In this document: in pieces, positions 1-6,382 of the stretch
Layout: each line of letters opens with the position of its first letter
How positions within the stretch are numbered: the stretch's first letter is position 1
NCBI GenBank assembly: GCA_027081565.1
Contig: JALWKG010000072.1
Span: forward strand, 1 to 6,591
DNA: 6,591 nt
Direction of reading: 5' to 3'
DNA from: Helicobacteraceae bacterium
GTDB lineage: Bacteria > Campylobacterota > Campylobacteria > Campylobacterales > Sulfurimonadaceae
Program-made: the position numbers and the translations under genes
Notes under the pieces: generated by a model
The model's database searches: none
The model's input: the letters and a program-made list of their open reading frames with translations, nothing else
What the model was told of the DNA's origin: nothing

Positions 1-44
1 ATCTTACAAGTCCATAATATCATAAAAGTTTCAGATGTGGTGTG

Positions 45-126
45 AGTTGTGCTGAAGCGATCCCGAAGGCGCACTGGTGTGCGTTGAGTGGTGAGCTGAA
101 GTGCAAATCGCGCCGCAGCTGGAACT
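45..126. repeat. GC-rich nested inverted repeat, possible structured RNA or terminator
   Basis: The 133 bases beyond the yfaZ stop contain no gene I can support. They hold nested complementary segments: AGTT (45-48) with AACT (123-126), GCTG (51-54) with CAGC (116-119), GCGAT (57-61) with ATCGC (107-111), and a central hairpin CGCAC (70-74) with GTGCG (79-83) around a TGGT loop. The block is visibly richer in GC than its surroundings. On the plus strand it runs into a T-rich stretch (126-134), and on the minus strand it lies just after the yfaZ stop. It could be a transcription terminator for the hldD-hldE-yfaZ operon or for a gene to the left, a small structured RNA, or a dispersed intergenic repeat. 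Two similar segments ending in GCTGAAG (near 42-57 and 84-101) hint at an internal duplication. The folding was done by eye, so confidence is low. Confidence 0.3.
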
Positions 127-133
127 TTTATTG

Positions 134-739
134 TTAGAATTTGAATTTGAAGCCAGCAAAGTAGCTTCTGTTTATGTACGCATTCCCCATCTGAACAACC
201 GGCGAATCGATCCCCCGGTAACCCATCGTCAAAAGCCCTCGTTCCATCAACTCTATATCGATATTTCCTTGATACTCCATATAGGTATCAGAGTCACTAA
301 AAGAGAGTACATTTGGTGCATAATAGAACTGCCCAGCAATATGAATAGGGATAAAAGTGATAAAAGGCAAAACATAATCACTCTGAATACCTAAAGGCAT
401 AGCAAATACAGAACCTCCACTTAGGTAAGAGTAAGCCAACTTCACACCCATACCCATCGTCAATCCTGGTGCCATGGCAGATGAAGACTGCACCACAAAA
501 CCGATCTCACCTAAGAAGTTGTTATCTCTTTCGTAAGGGAGTCTTGCATTTTCAGGACTACCGATCAAAAGACGGGTCTCTATCATAAGATTCTCTGGCT
601 CTATATTGTTATTGAATTGACCCATATCCAAATTCAGGTGCATATCCAGATCTTTGTTATTCAAGTTGAGTTCAAACTCATGATAGGCCTGAGCACTGCT
701 TCCAAGTAGGACCAGTGTCACTAATAATTTTTTTAACAT
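134..739 (-). CDS. YfaZ family outer membrane protein
   Basis: This gene encodes a 201-residue exported protein, probably an outer-membrane beta-barrel of the YfaZ family, whose function is unknown. Residues 1-18 form a signal peptide: MLKK, a hydrophobic Leu/Val core, then a signal peptidase I site AQA before Tyr19. The mature part alternates polar and hydrophobic residues as amphipathic beta strands do, and it ends in Phe (FKFKF), the usual C-terminal signature for outer-membrane barrel insertion. Segments such as FAMPLGI (112-118), FYYAPNVLSFSD (138-149) and MEYQGNIDIELMERG (154-168) resemble Campylobacterota YfaZ proteins. The ATG overlaps the end of hldE by 7 nt, and an AAGG motif sits 6 nt upstream inside hldE, so translation is probably coupled and the gene is the last of the heptose operon seen here. 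Family assignment is by recognition, without a profile search. Confidence 0.78.
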   Translation of the reverse strand: MLKKLLVTLVLLGSSAQAYHEFELNLNNKDLDMHLNLDMGQFNNNIEPENLMIETRLLIGSPENARLPYERDNNFLGEIGFVVQSSSAMAPGLTMGMGVKLAYSYLSGGSVFAMPLGIQSDYVLPFITFIPIHIAGQFYYAPNVLSFSDSDTYMEYQGNIDIELMERGLLTMGYRGIDSPVVQMGNAYINRSYFAGFKFKF

Positions 740-2163
740 GTAGAACCTTGTATTTTTTCTATAGTCTTGGTTGTACTCTTGCCATTAACAAAGTCAACAA
801 GCTTCAAAATCTTGGAAAACTCAGTTCCCACTACTTCTTTACCTTTATAGTCACCACCTTTGACCAAAACGTCCGGAGCGATCATCTTAATAAGGTCATG
901 CGGGGTATCTTCACTGAACTTAACCACATAATCCACAGCATCCAAAGCCGCCAAAATATAAGCACGGTCATCTTCTACGTTGACAGGACGCGTAGGCCCT
1001 TTAAGCTCACGAACAGAAGCGTCAGAGTTAAGACCTACGATGAGGATATCCCCAAAACTCTTAGCCTCTTGAAGGTACTTTACGTGGCCTACATGTAAGA
1101 TGTCAAAACAGCCATTAGTAAAGACCACACGCTGCCCCTGCTCTTTAGCATGTTTGACGATGCGATCGATATCTTCAAAACTCTTGATATGTGCGTCAGA
1201 GTTACTCTGGTGGAGTTTGGACTCATAGACCTCGATCTCATCGAGTGTCACTGTAGCTGATCCCACTTTACCCACCACAACACCGGCTGCAAGATTGGAA
1301 AAACGGGCAGTCTCTTCTATACTCAGACCCGCACTTAAAGCAAAGGCAATCGAAGCGATCACCGTATCACCGGCACCAGTCACATCAAAAACCTCTTGAG
1401 CAACCGTAGGAAAACGTTTGACTATACCATCATAAATAGCAATACCATCTTCGGAGAGAGTGATCATAGAGCGTTCAAGGTCACACTGCTCTTTGAGTGA
1501 AAGCAGTGCTGATTTTAGAGAATCATCATCTTTGATCTCGATCTGTGTTGCTTCTGAAGCCTCTTTTTTGTTAGGTGTCAACATATGCGCACCACGGTAT
1601 TTACTGTAATCTGTCCCCTTAGGATCGACAATTACCTTGATCTTTTTACTGTTAGCCAGAGTGATCACAGCTTGAGAGAGTTCATCTGAGATGACACCCT
1701 TTCCATAATCAGACAGAATAATCATATCGGTCACAAAAAGATCTTTTTCTATGGCTGTGATGATCTTTGAGACAGAATCAGAAGAAATGGTCTCTTTAGA
1801 CTCTTTGTCGTACCGTAAGATCTGCTGATTAGCTGCAATCACCCGTGATTTTCTACTGGTCTTACGTCCTGCTTGTGTGATGAGGCCTTCTGTTTTGACC
1901 CCAATAGACTTCAGCATGATCGTAAGCTCTTTAGCGATCTCATCATCTCCTACCACACTGGCCACATTAACTGTAGCACCCAGAGAGATAAGGTTGTTGA
2001 CGACATTGCCTGCACCACCAAGCACAGAGCTCTCTTTAGCGATGTCTACCACCTGCACGGGGGCCTCAGGTGAAATGCGCTCAGCACTTCCCCAAAGGTA
2101 GTGGTCTATCATCAGATCACCAATAACCAAAATATTAGGGTTGGCCTTTTTAAGTGCCTGCAT
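733..2163 (-). CDS. hldE: Bifunctional D-glycero-beta-D-manno-heptose-7-phosphate kinase / heptose-1-phosphate adenylyltransferase HldE
   Basis: HldE (RfaE) is a cytoplasmic enzyme with two activities. It phosphorylates heptose 7-phosphate at C1 and, after a separate phosphatase step (GmhB), adenylylates heptose 1-phosphate to ADP-D,D-heptose for the LPS core. The 476-residue length matches full-length bifunctional HldE. The N-terminal PfkB/ribokinase-like domain (about 1-315) shows GGAGNV (49-54) and DVTGAGDT (260-267), with D266 the expected catalytic base. The C-terminal nucleotidyltransferase domain (about 340-476) shows NGCFDILHVGH (350-360), with the HxGH signature at 357-360, then KGGDY (435-439) and a STTKTI segment (463-468) in place of the usual ISTTxxI motif. 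The ATG shares one base with the hldD stop (TAATG), and the 3' end overlaps yfaZ by 7 nt. Gene order and overlaps indicate one operon. No gmhA or gmhB is in the window. Confidence 0.97.
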   Translation of the reverse strand: MQALKKANPNILVIGDLMIDHYLWGSAERISPEAPVQVVDIAKESSVLGGAGNVVNNLISLGATVNVASVVGDDEIAKELTIMLKSIGVKTEGLITQAGRKTSRKSRVIAANQQILRYDKESKETISSDSVSKIITAIEKDLFVTDMIILSDYGKGVISDELSQAVITLANSKKIKVIVDPKGTDYSKYRGAHMLTPNKKEASEATQIEIKDDDSLKSALLSLKEQCDLERSMITLSEDGIAIYDGIVKRFPTVAQEVFDVTGAGDTVIASIAFALSAGLSIEETARFSNLAAGVVVGKVGSATVTLDEIEVYESKLHQSNSDAHIKSFEDIDRIVKHAKEQGQRVVFTNGCFDILHVGHVKYLQEAKSFGDILIVGLNSDASVRELKGPTRPVNVEDDRAYILAALDAVDYVVKFSEDTPHDLIKMIAPDVLVKGGDYKGKEVVGTEFSKILKLVDFVNGKSTTKTIEKIQGSTC

Positions 2164-3170
2164 TACTTCACTTCTTCTTCAAACATACGCTTGATTTCAG
2201 GAATGTAAGCTTTTATTCCCTCTTCAAAAGAGAACTTAGGCGCATACCCAAGCCCTTCTACAGTACTCTCAATATTCGCTTCTGTATGGAACTGATAACG
2301 CCCTATAAAGGGGTTTGGAATATATTCACATGGATAAGAGGTCCCCAACTCTTTTTGCAAGATGTCTACCATAGACTGGAAAGAGCGCGCATTTCCTGTA
2401 CCAACATTGTAAATACCACTCTTTTTAGGATGCATAGCCAAGACATTGGCCTGAATAATGTCCTCTATATATATAAAGTCACGAACGATCTTGTCAGAAT
2501 TTTCAAAAAGTTTAGGGTTTTTACCCTGAAGCAGTTGGTGTCCAAACTGTATGACCATAGAAGATGTTTTGTCTTTAAAGTACTCTCTTGGACCATAGAC
2601 ATTAAAATAACGCAGACCTACTATGGAAATAGCAGCTGTTTTCATAACATCACGAGAGAGGTGGTCCATCATCAATTTTGAAAAACCGTAGACATTTTGA
2701 GGGGCTTCGACACCTACTGTCTGTGGTGAAGGTGCGTCACCGTAAGTTGCACCTGAAGAGGCATAGATCATGTTGGCGTTTTGGCGCAGTGCCATCTCTA
2801 AAAGATCTTTAAAAGCATTAAGATTGGTTCTGACCATAAGGTCTTGTTCCATAGCCGTGGTGTCCGAGATAGCTGCTTCATGGAAGATGTAGTCAAAATC
2901 GTAATCCACTTCAAGTTTGGCAAGCAGGGCTTTGTCATTGATATCCCCGCTGATCACCTCGCCTCTAAAACCTATAAGGTTCTTAAAATGTCCAAAACTT
3001 TTCAAGTTCCCATTAGAGAGGGTCTCACCAGAACGAAAACTATCCAAAACAACAACTTTGGCATCAGGATGGTTCTCTTGAAAATAGAAAGCAAGATTAG
3101 AACCAATAAACCCAGCCCCTCCTGTAATCAAAATAGTTTTATCTGTTAAATCATTATCAATATATCGCAT
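2163..3170 (-). CDS. hldD: ADP-L-glycero-D-manno-heptose 6-epimerase HldD
   Basis: HldD (RfaD) is a cytoplasmic short-chain dehydrogenase/reductase-type epimerase. It inverts C6 of ADP-D-glycero-D-manno-heptose to give the L,D form used by heptosyltransferases for the LPS inner core. The Rossmann dinucleotide motif is GGAGFIG (17-23). The catalytic region has YASSGATYG (136-144) and the Tyr-xxx-Lys pair Y161/K165 within NVYGFSK. RYFNVYGPRE (187-196) and KLFENSDKIVRDFIY (220-234) are typical of HldD. K201 falls where the second acid/base Lys of the E. coli enzyme (K178) is expected, by manual alignment. At 335 residues it is somewhat longer than the E. coli protein (about 310), mainly in the N-terminal half. 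The ATG at 3170 follows a purine-rich AAAGAGAGAAG stretch. It is the first gene of the operon and shares the TAATG junction with hldE. Confidence 0.95.
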   Translation of the reverse strand: MRYIDNDLTDKTILITGGAGFIGSNLAFYFQENHPDAKVVVLDSFRSGETLSNGNLKSFGHFKNLIGFRGEVISGDINDKALLAKLEVDYDFDYIFHEAAISDTTAMEQDLMVRTNLNAFKDLLEMALRQNANMIYASSGATYGDAPSPQTVGVEAPQNVYGFSKLMMDHLSRDVMKTAAISIVGLRYFNVYGPREYFKDKTSSMVIQFGHQLLQGKNPKLFENSDKIVRDFIYIEDIIQANVLAMHPKKSGIYNVGTGNARSFQSMVDILQKELGTSYPCEYIPNPFIGRYQFHTEANIESTVEGLGYAPKFSFEEGIKAYIPEIKRMFEEEVK

Positions 3171-3246
3171 CTTCTCTCTTTAGTAAGGTCTTAAAGTATT
3201 TACATAACCATAGCTGGCGCAAAAACAACTTTTTATTATGACTCAG

Positions 3247-3255
3247 ATTATAGCA
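3247..3255 (-). promoter_or_regulatory. Extended -10 promoter for the hldD-hldE-yfaZ operon
   Basis: Read on the minus strand, these bases are TGCTATAAT, a perfect extended -10 (TGn plus TATAAT). They lie about 77 nt upstream of the hldD ATG, which predicts a 5' leader of roughly 70 nt. The -35 region (about 3270-3275, TAAGCG) is a poor match, as is common in Campylobacterota, where sigma-70 promoters usually lack a conserved -35. Another AT-rich start site nearer the gene cannot be excluded. Confidence 0.55.
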
Positions 3256-3261
3256 AATAGA

Positions 3262-3271
3262 CGATTAATCG
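3262..3271. promoter_or_regulatory. Perfect 10-bp palindrome between divergent promoters, possible operator
   Basis: CGATTAATCG is perfectly self-complementary. It lies between the minus-strand -10 (3247-3252) and the plus-strand -10 (3299-3304), just upstream of or overlapping both core promoters. A regulator bound here could affect both directions. A 10-bp palindrome in a 163-nt gap is only moderately unlikely by chance, so this is a weak candidate and no regulator is suggested. Confidence 0.22.
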
Positions 3272-3298
3272 CTTAGTACAATTTAAGATTATTATGTT

Positions 3299-3304
3299 TA
3301 TAAT
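3299..3304 (+). promoter_or_regulatory. -10 element of the cytochrome c gene promoter
   Basis: A perfect TATAAT sits 29 nt before the cytochrome c ATG, preceded by an AT-rich stretch (3281-3298) with runs of T and A. This is the form expected of Campylobacterota sigma-70 promoters. No good -35 hexamer is seen at normal spacing (3276-3281 reads GTACAA). Transcription would start near 3311, giving a short leader that contains the GGAG ribosome binding site at 3323-3326, 7 nt before the ATG. Confidence 0.55.
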
Positions 3305-3333
3305 ACATCCAAATTTTAACACGGAGAATTAAC

Positions 3334-3630
3334 ATGAAAAAAATCGTATTAGCACTACTAGTAGCAAGTGTATCACTAATGGCAGCAGACGGTGCAGCAG
3401 CATACAAGAAATGTGCAAGTTGTCACGGAGCAAAAGGTGAGAAAAAAGCACTTAACAAGTCTGAGATCATCGCTGGTTGGGACGCTGCTAAGACTGAAGA
3501 AGCTCTTAACGGTTACAAAGCTGGTACTCGTAACGTTCACGGTATGGGTGCATTGATGAAAGGTCAAGTTGCTTCTTACGATGCAGCAACAATCAAAGCA
3601 GTATCTGCTTACATCGCTGGTCTTAAGTAA
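3334..3630 (+). CDS. Small periplasmic class I c-type cytochrome (c553-like)
   Basis: This gene encodes a 98-residue exported monoheme cytochrome c, probably a mobile periplasmic electron carrier. Residues 1-17 form a signal peptide (MKKIVLALLVASVSLMA), with probable cleavage before Ala18. The heme attachment site is CASCH (C27, C30, H31), where the cysteines bind heme and H31 is the proximal ligand. M75 (in ALMKGQV), or less likely M71, would be the distal ligand. A C-terminal helix ends in VSAYIAGLK, as in the cytochrome_C family. The mature protein of about 81 residues fits small c553 proteins. It is monocistronic, with its own promoter, a strong GGAG site and a terminator, and its repeated favoured codons (GCA/GCT, GGT, AAC) suggest strong expression. 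It lies between the heptose operon and the cbb3 maturation genes. Donating electrons to a cbb3 oxidase is plausible but inferred; it could serve other periplasmic redox enzymes. Confidence 0.9.
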   Translation: MKKIVLALLVASVSLMAADGAAAYKKCASCHGAKGEKKALNKSEIIAGWDAAKTEEALNGYKAGTRNVHGMGALMKGQVASYDAATIKAVSAYIAGLK

Positions 3631-3643
3631 TTAGGCCCTTTTA

Positions 3644-3680
3644 GGAGACCCGTTTTGGGTTTCCAACTTTTCCTCTTTTC
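3644..3680 (+). terminator. Intrinsic terminator of the cytochrome c gene
   Basis: GGAGACCC (3644-3651) pairs with GGGTTTCC (3657-3664) over 8 bp with one G-T wobble and a 5-nt loop. A pyrimidine-rich tail containing two TTTT runs (3665-3680) follows. It begins 14 nt after the cytochrome c stop codon. The opposite strand has no T-run after the hairpin, so it should work mainly for plus-strand transcription. Confidence 0.65.
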
Positions 3681-3752
3681 TACCCTTCCTCAGCTATTTA
3701 TACACTAAGACACTTCTAGAATGTTACTTTTTTTCACACTGTAGATATCTAC

Positions 3753-3977
3753 CTATTCTGGTCTATACCCTTCTTTATTCTTTTTAAGTGCACTCTTTTT
3801 ACGTTCTTGTTCTGCAGCAGAGTTTAGCTCCTCTTCACCATCGTACTGAACCTGATTTAAAAACTTATCCTTGTCATCAAACTGTCCCGTCTTGATAGCC
3901 CACATAATTCCAAATAGTGCCAATGCACCCAAAAAGACCGATCCGCCTAACATCAATATAATAATAGAATCATTCAT
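3753..3977 (-). CDS. ccoS: cbb3-type cytochrome oxidase assembly protein CcoS
   Basis: CcoS is a small inner-membrane protein required for proper cofactor insertion (heme and copper) in cbb3-type cytochrome c oxidase. The 74-residue product has one N-terminal membrane segment (about 4-25), then the family signature WAIKTGQFDD (26-35) and a charged, mostly cytoplasmic tail rich in Lys, Glu and Gln. I chose the ATG at 3977. The protein then begins MNDSIIILM, as CcoS proteins usually do, and GGAAAAGAAG (3984-3993) ends 6 nt upstream as a ribosome binding site. An in-frame GTG at 3995 would add six residues (VEKKLI) and overlap ccoI; it is less likely because it would consume that site. The gap to the ccoI stop is 2 nt, so the genes are almost certainly cotranscribed. 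The tail is somewhat longer than in compact CcoS proteins. Confidence 0.92.
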   Translation of the reverse strand: MNDSIIILMLGGSVFLGALALFGIMWAIKTGQFDDKDKFLNQVQYDGEEELNSAAEQERKKSALKKNKEGYRPE

Positions 3978-3979
3978 AA

Positions 3980-6382
3980 TTAACTTCTTTTCCACATAAT
4001 TTTTATACGCATCGAGTTACCCACCACAAGCAGTGAGCTCACCGACATTGATATAGCCGCGATCAACGGGATAATATAACCCGCCATAGCAAGCGGTATG
4101 GTCACTGCATTGTAAAGTAGTGAAATCCACAGGTTTTGCTTGACCAGTTTAAAGGTTGTTCGCCCTATTTTGAAGGCCTCGTCCAAAGATCGCAGTGAAT
4201 CATTCATCAAAATGACATCACTCACATCGATAGCAATATCACTGCCACTTCCCATAGCGATCCCGATCTCAGCTTGAGCCAAGGCTAAGATATCATTAAC
4301 ACCGTCTCCTGCCATCACAACACGATGACCCTCTGCTTGCATCTGAGAGATCATCTGGGCTTTTTCTTGAGGTACAAGTTCTGCATGGTAGTGCTCAATC
4401 CCAACAGCATCAGCTATTCGTTTGGCAACCCCTTCATGATCTCCGGTCAACATAACTACATTTATACCAGAGTGTTTCAAAGAAGTGATCACCGCTTGTG
4501 CATCTTTTTTAGGAGCATCTGCCAACTCAAAATGGGCAACAAGTCTCTCTCCTACCGCAAAAAAGAAAAGTGTCTTGTCGCTGTTTATGGCGATATCAAT
4601 GTTTTGTTCTTGCATCAAGAGTGTATTACCACCACTTAATACCTCACCTTGGTAACGCGCCACCATTCCTCTTGCAGAGAGTTGTTGGACCTCATCCAAG
4701 AGAGGAATGTTCATAGTCTCATCATAAAGATACTCAGCGACACCTAAAGAGACAGGATGTTTGGAACTGTTAAGCAAGGCGGCAAGCTGTGCTTTGTTAG
4801 TATCAGTTGCCTCCTCATACCATCTCATATCAACTACCTGAGGTCTTCCCTCGGTAATAGTACCTGTTTTATCCAAGACCAGTGTGTCTACTTTAGCGAT
4901 GGTCTCCAGATGTCCCGCCTCTTTAAAGAGAATACCGCGTTTAGCTCCCTGTCCCAGACCTACCATCGTTGCAACAGGCGTTGCCAGAGCCAAGGCACAA
5001 GGACAAGCAATGACGATCACAGAGATCCCCACCATAAAAGCGGTCTCAAAGCTGTGTGGCCATAACCACCATACTATAAAGGTCACCAAAGCTAAAAGGA
5101 GTATCGCACTGGAAAAGTACTCCGAGAGACGGTTGGCCATCTGCTCAATGCGCGGTTTTTTAGCCAGAGAGCGCTCTAACATGGTCAAGATGTTGGAGAG
5201 TGTCGAGTGTTCAAAGTCTTTGGTTGCCTCGTATTTGACAACAGCATCAATACTCGTCGTTCCACTCACGACATGTGCTCCAACCTCTTTATAGATCGGT
5301 TCACTCTCACCACTGAGACTTGACTCATCGAAGCTGCCGGAGCCTTCAAGAATAACCCCATCAATACCCGCTTTTTCTCCCGCCTTAAGAAGCAGTACAT
5401 CCCCAACTATGATCTCTTTGACACTCACATTAGACTGTTCACCATCTTTAAGCAAGGTCACTTCATTAGGAACATGTTTTGAGAGAACATCCAGAGTATC
5501 TGCCGCACTCTTTTTACTCAACACCTCTAAAAACTTACCCAAAAGAACAAAAGTAATGATCATTGCCACCGAATCAAAATAGGCCTCACCCAGTTCAAAT
5601 ACCGTGATATAGATAGAGTAGAGATAGGTCAGAGAAGCCCCTGTCGCCACCAATATATCCATGTTGACCGTCTTGGTCTTTATACCATAGTAAGCCCCTC
5701 TAAAAAAGACCCATCCACTATAAAAAAGAACCGGTGTCGAAAGCAGCCATTCCGCGATATTCAAGATGTTTTTGATACTCTGATTCATACCGGTGAAGAA
5801 ACCGGCATACTGCGCAACAGCGATGGTCATGATGTTCATCATGGCAAAAGCAGCCACCGCAATACGAAGGTAATAATCTTTACGCTCTTTATCTGCTTGT
5901 GCTTCTTGGATCTCTGGATCATAAGGAAAAGCGTTATAACCAATAGCACGGACCATATCAATGATAGCAGAGAGCTTGACCACCTCATTATCCCAAACGA
6001 TCCGGGCTTTGTTGTTGGTATGGTTTATAAAGACTTCTAGCACACCTTCCATCTTATGCAGGGCTTTTTCATTAAGCCAGACACAGGCCGAGCAGTGGAT
6101 CCCTTCGATGATCAAAGAGACCTCTTGAAACCCTTCACTGTCAACGCTTACATAACGTTCATAAAAAGCGGGTGCATCAAAGTTGGAACTATCTTCAAAC
6201 TGCTCTGTCGGCGGAGCCAATTTCTCATCACCGAGTTTATTGTAGAAAGTATCGAGACCCTCGTCTTGAAGAAGGTGGTAGATACCCTGACACCCTTTAC
6301 AGCAGAAAAAAAGATCTTCATCTTTGATCATTACCGATTCATCAAACTCTAAATGGCAGTGACTACACGCGATCTTGGACAA
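3980..6382 (-). CDS. ccoI: Copper-translocating P1B-type ATPase CcoI (FixI), cbb3 oxidase maturation
   Basis: CcoI is an inner-membrane ATPase that moves Cu(I) to the periplasm for the CuB site of cbb3 oxidase. The 800-residue protein starts with a Cys-rich domain (C6, C9, C27, C28, C31) typical of CcoI/FixI. An HMA-type domain follows with GIHCSAC (94-100; C97 and C100 bind copper). About eight membrane segments lie near 170-195, 206-226, 241-260, 268-287, 423-443, 447-470, 747-766 and 768-790. The actuator loop has SGES (357-360), the metal motif is CPC (460-462), the phosphorylated Asp is D504 in DKTGT, the nucleotide-binding HP pair is H542/P543, and hinge motifs are TGD (646-648) and GDGVND (692-697). 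Y757/N758 and MSVSS (779-783) are the Cu(I)-type P1B-1 determinants. The start is TTG, supported by GGGAAGG 7 nt upstream. It overlaps the asparaginase-like gene by 20 nt and precedes ccoS. Confidence 0.95.
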   Translation of the reverse strand: MSKIACSHCHLEFDESVMIKDEDLFFCCKGCQGIYHLLQDEGLDTFYNKLGDEKLAPPTEQFEDSSNFDAPAFYERYVSVDSEGFQEVSLIIEGIHCSACVWLNEKALHKMEGVLEVFINHTNNKARIVWDNEVVKLSAIIDMVRAIGYNAFPYDPEIQEAQADKERKDYYLRIAVAAFAMMNIMTIAVAQYAGFFTGMNQSIKNILNIAEWLLSTPVLFYSGWVFFRGAYYGIKTKTVNMDILVATGASLTYLYSIYITVFELGEAYFDSVAMIITFVLLGKFLEVLSKKSAADTLDVLSKHVPNEVTLLKDGEQSNVSVKEIIVGDVLLLKAGEKAGIDGVILEGSGSFDESSLSGESEPIYKEVGAHVVSGTTSIDAVVKYEATKDFEHSTLSNILTMLERSLAKKPRIEQMANRLSEYFSSAILLLALVTFIVWWLWPHSFETAFMVGISVIVIACPCALALATPVATMVGLGQGAKRGILFKEAGHLETIAKVDTLVLDKTGTITEGRPQVVDMRWYEEATDTNKAQLAALLNSSKHPVSLGVAEYLYDETMNIPLLDEVQQLSARGMVARYQGEVLSGGNTLLMQEQNIDIAINSDKTLFFFAVGERLVAHFELADAPKKDAQAVITSLKHSGINVVMLTGDHEGVAKRIADAVGIEHYHAELVPQEKAQMISQMQAEGHRVVMAGDGVNDILALAQAEIGIAMGSGSDIAIDVSDVILMNDSLRSLDEAFKIGRTTFKLVKQNLWISLLYNAVTIPLAMAGYIIPLIAAISMSVSSLLVVGNSMRIKIMWKRS

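Noticed and set aside
1..45. In-frame plus-strand tail ending in TGA at 43-45, possibly the C terminus of a gene to the left
   Set aside because: Only 14 codons are visible and they resemble nothing recognisable, so it cannot be told apart from noncoding sequence.
101..394. Open plus-strand frame of 97 codons running into yfaZ from the structured element
   Set aside because: Most of it is antisense to yfaZ, no clear ribosome binding site is seen and the product resembles no known protein.
715..1098. Open plus-strand frame of 127 codons antisense to hldE
   Set aside because: It overlaps the well-supported nucleotidyltransferase half of HldE and has no recognisable family features.
2154..2681. 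Open plus-strand frame of 175 codons antisense to hldD
   Set aside because: It lies fully opposite a clear HldD with intact motifs, has no recognisable domain and has a Cys/Arg/Phe-rich composition typical of antisense shadows.
3714..3734. TTCTAGAA palindrome followed by a run of seven T on the plus strand
   Set aside because: The stem is too short to act as an intrinsic terminator and the flanks do not extend the pairing. The cytochrome gene already has a better terminator at 3644-3680.
3741..3752. Perfect 12-bp palindrome GTAGATATCTAC directly after the ccoS stop
   Set aside because: As RNA it forms only a 4-bp stem with a 4-nt loop, and no T-run follows on the minus strand, so it is not a terminator. 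One or two such palindromes are expected by chance in a window of this size.
3978..3995. GTG start giving an 80-residue CcoS
   Set aside because: It adds VEKKLI before a typical CcoS N terminus and overlaps the ribosome binding site that best explains the ATG at 3977.
4884..5294. Open plus-strand frame of 136 codons antisense to ccoI
   Set aside because: It is opposite the CPC and DKTGT regions of a complete P-type ATPase, and the low-complexity Ser/Arg/Thr composition suggests a shadow.
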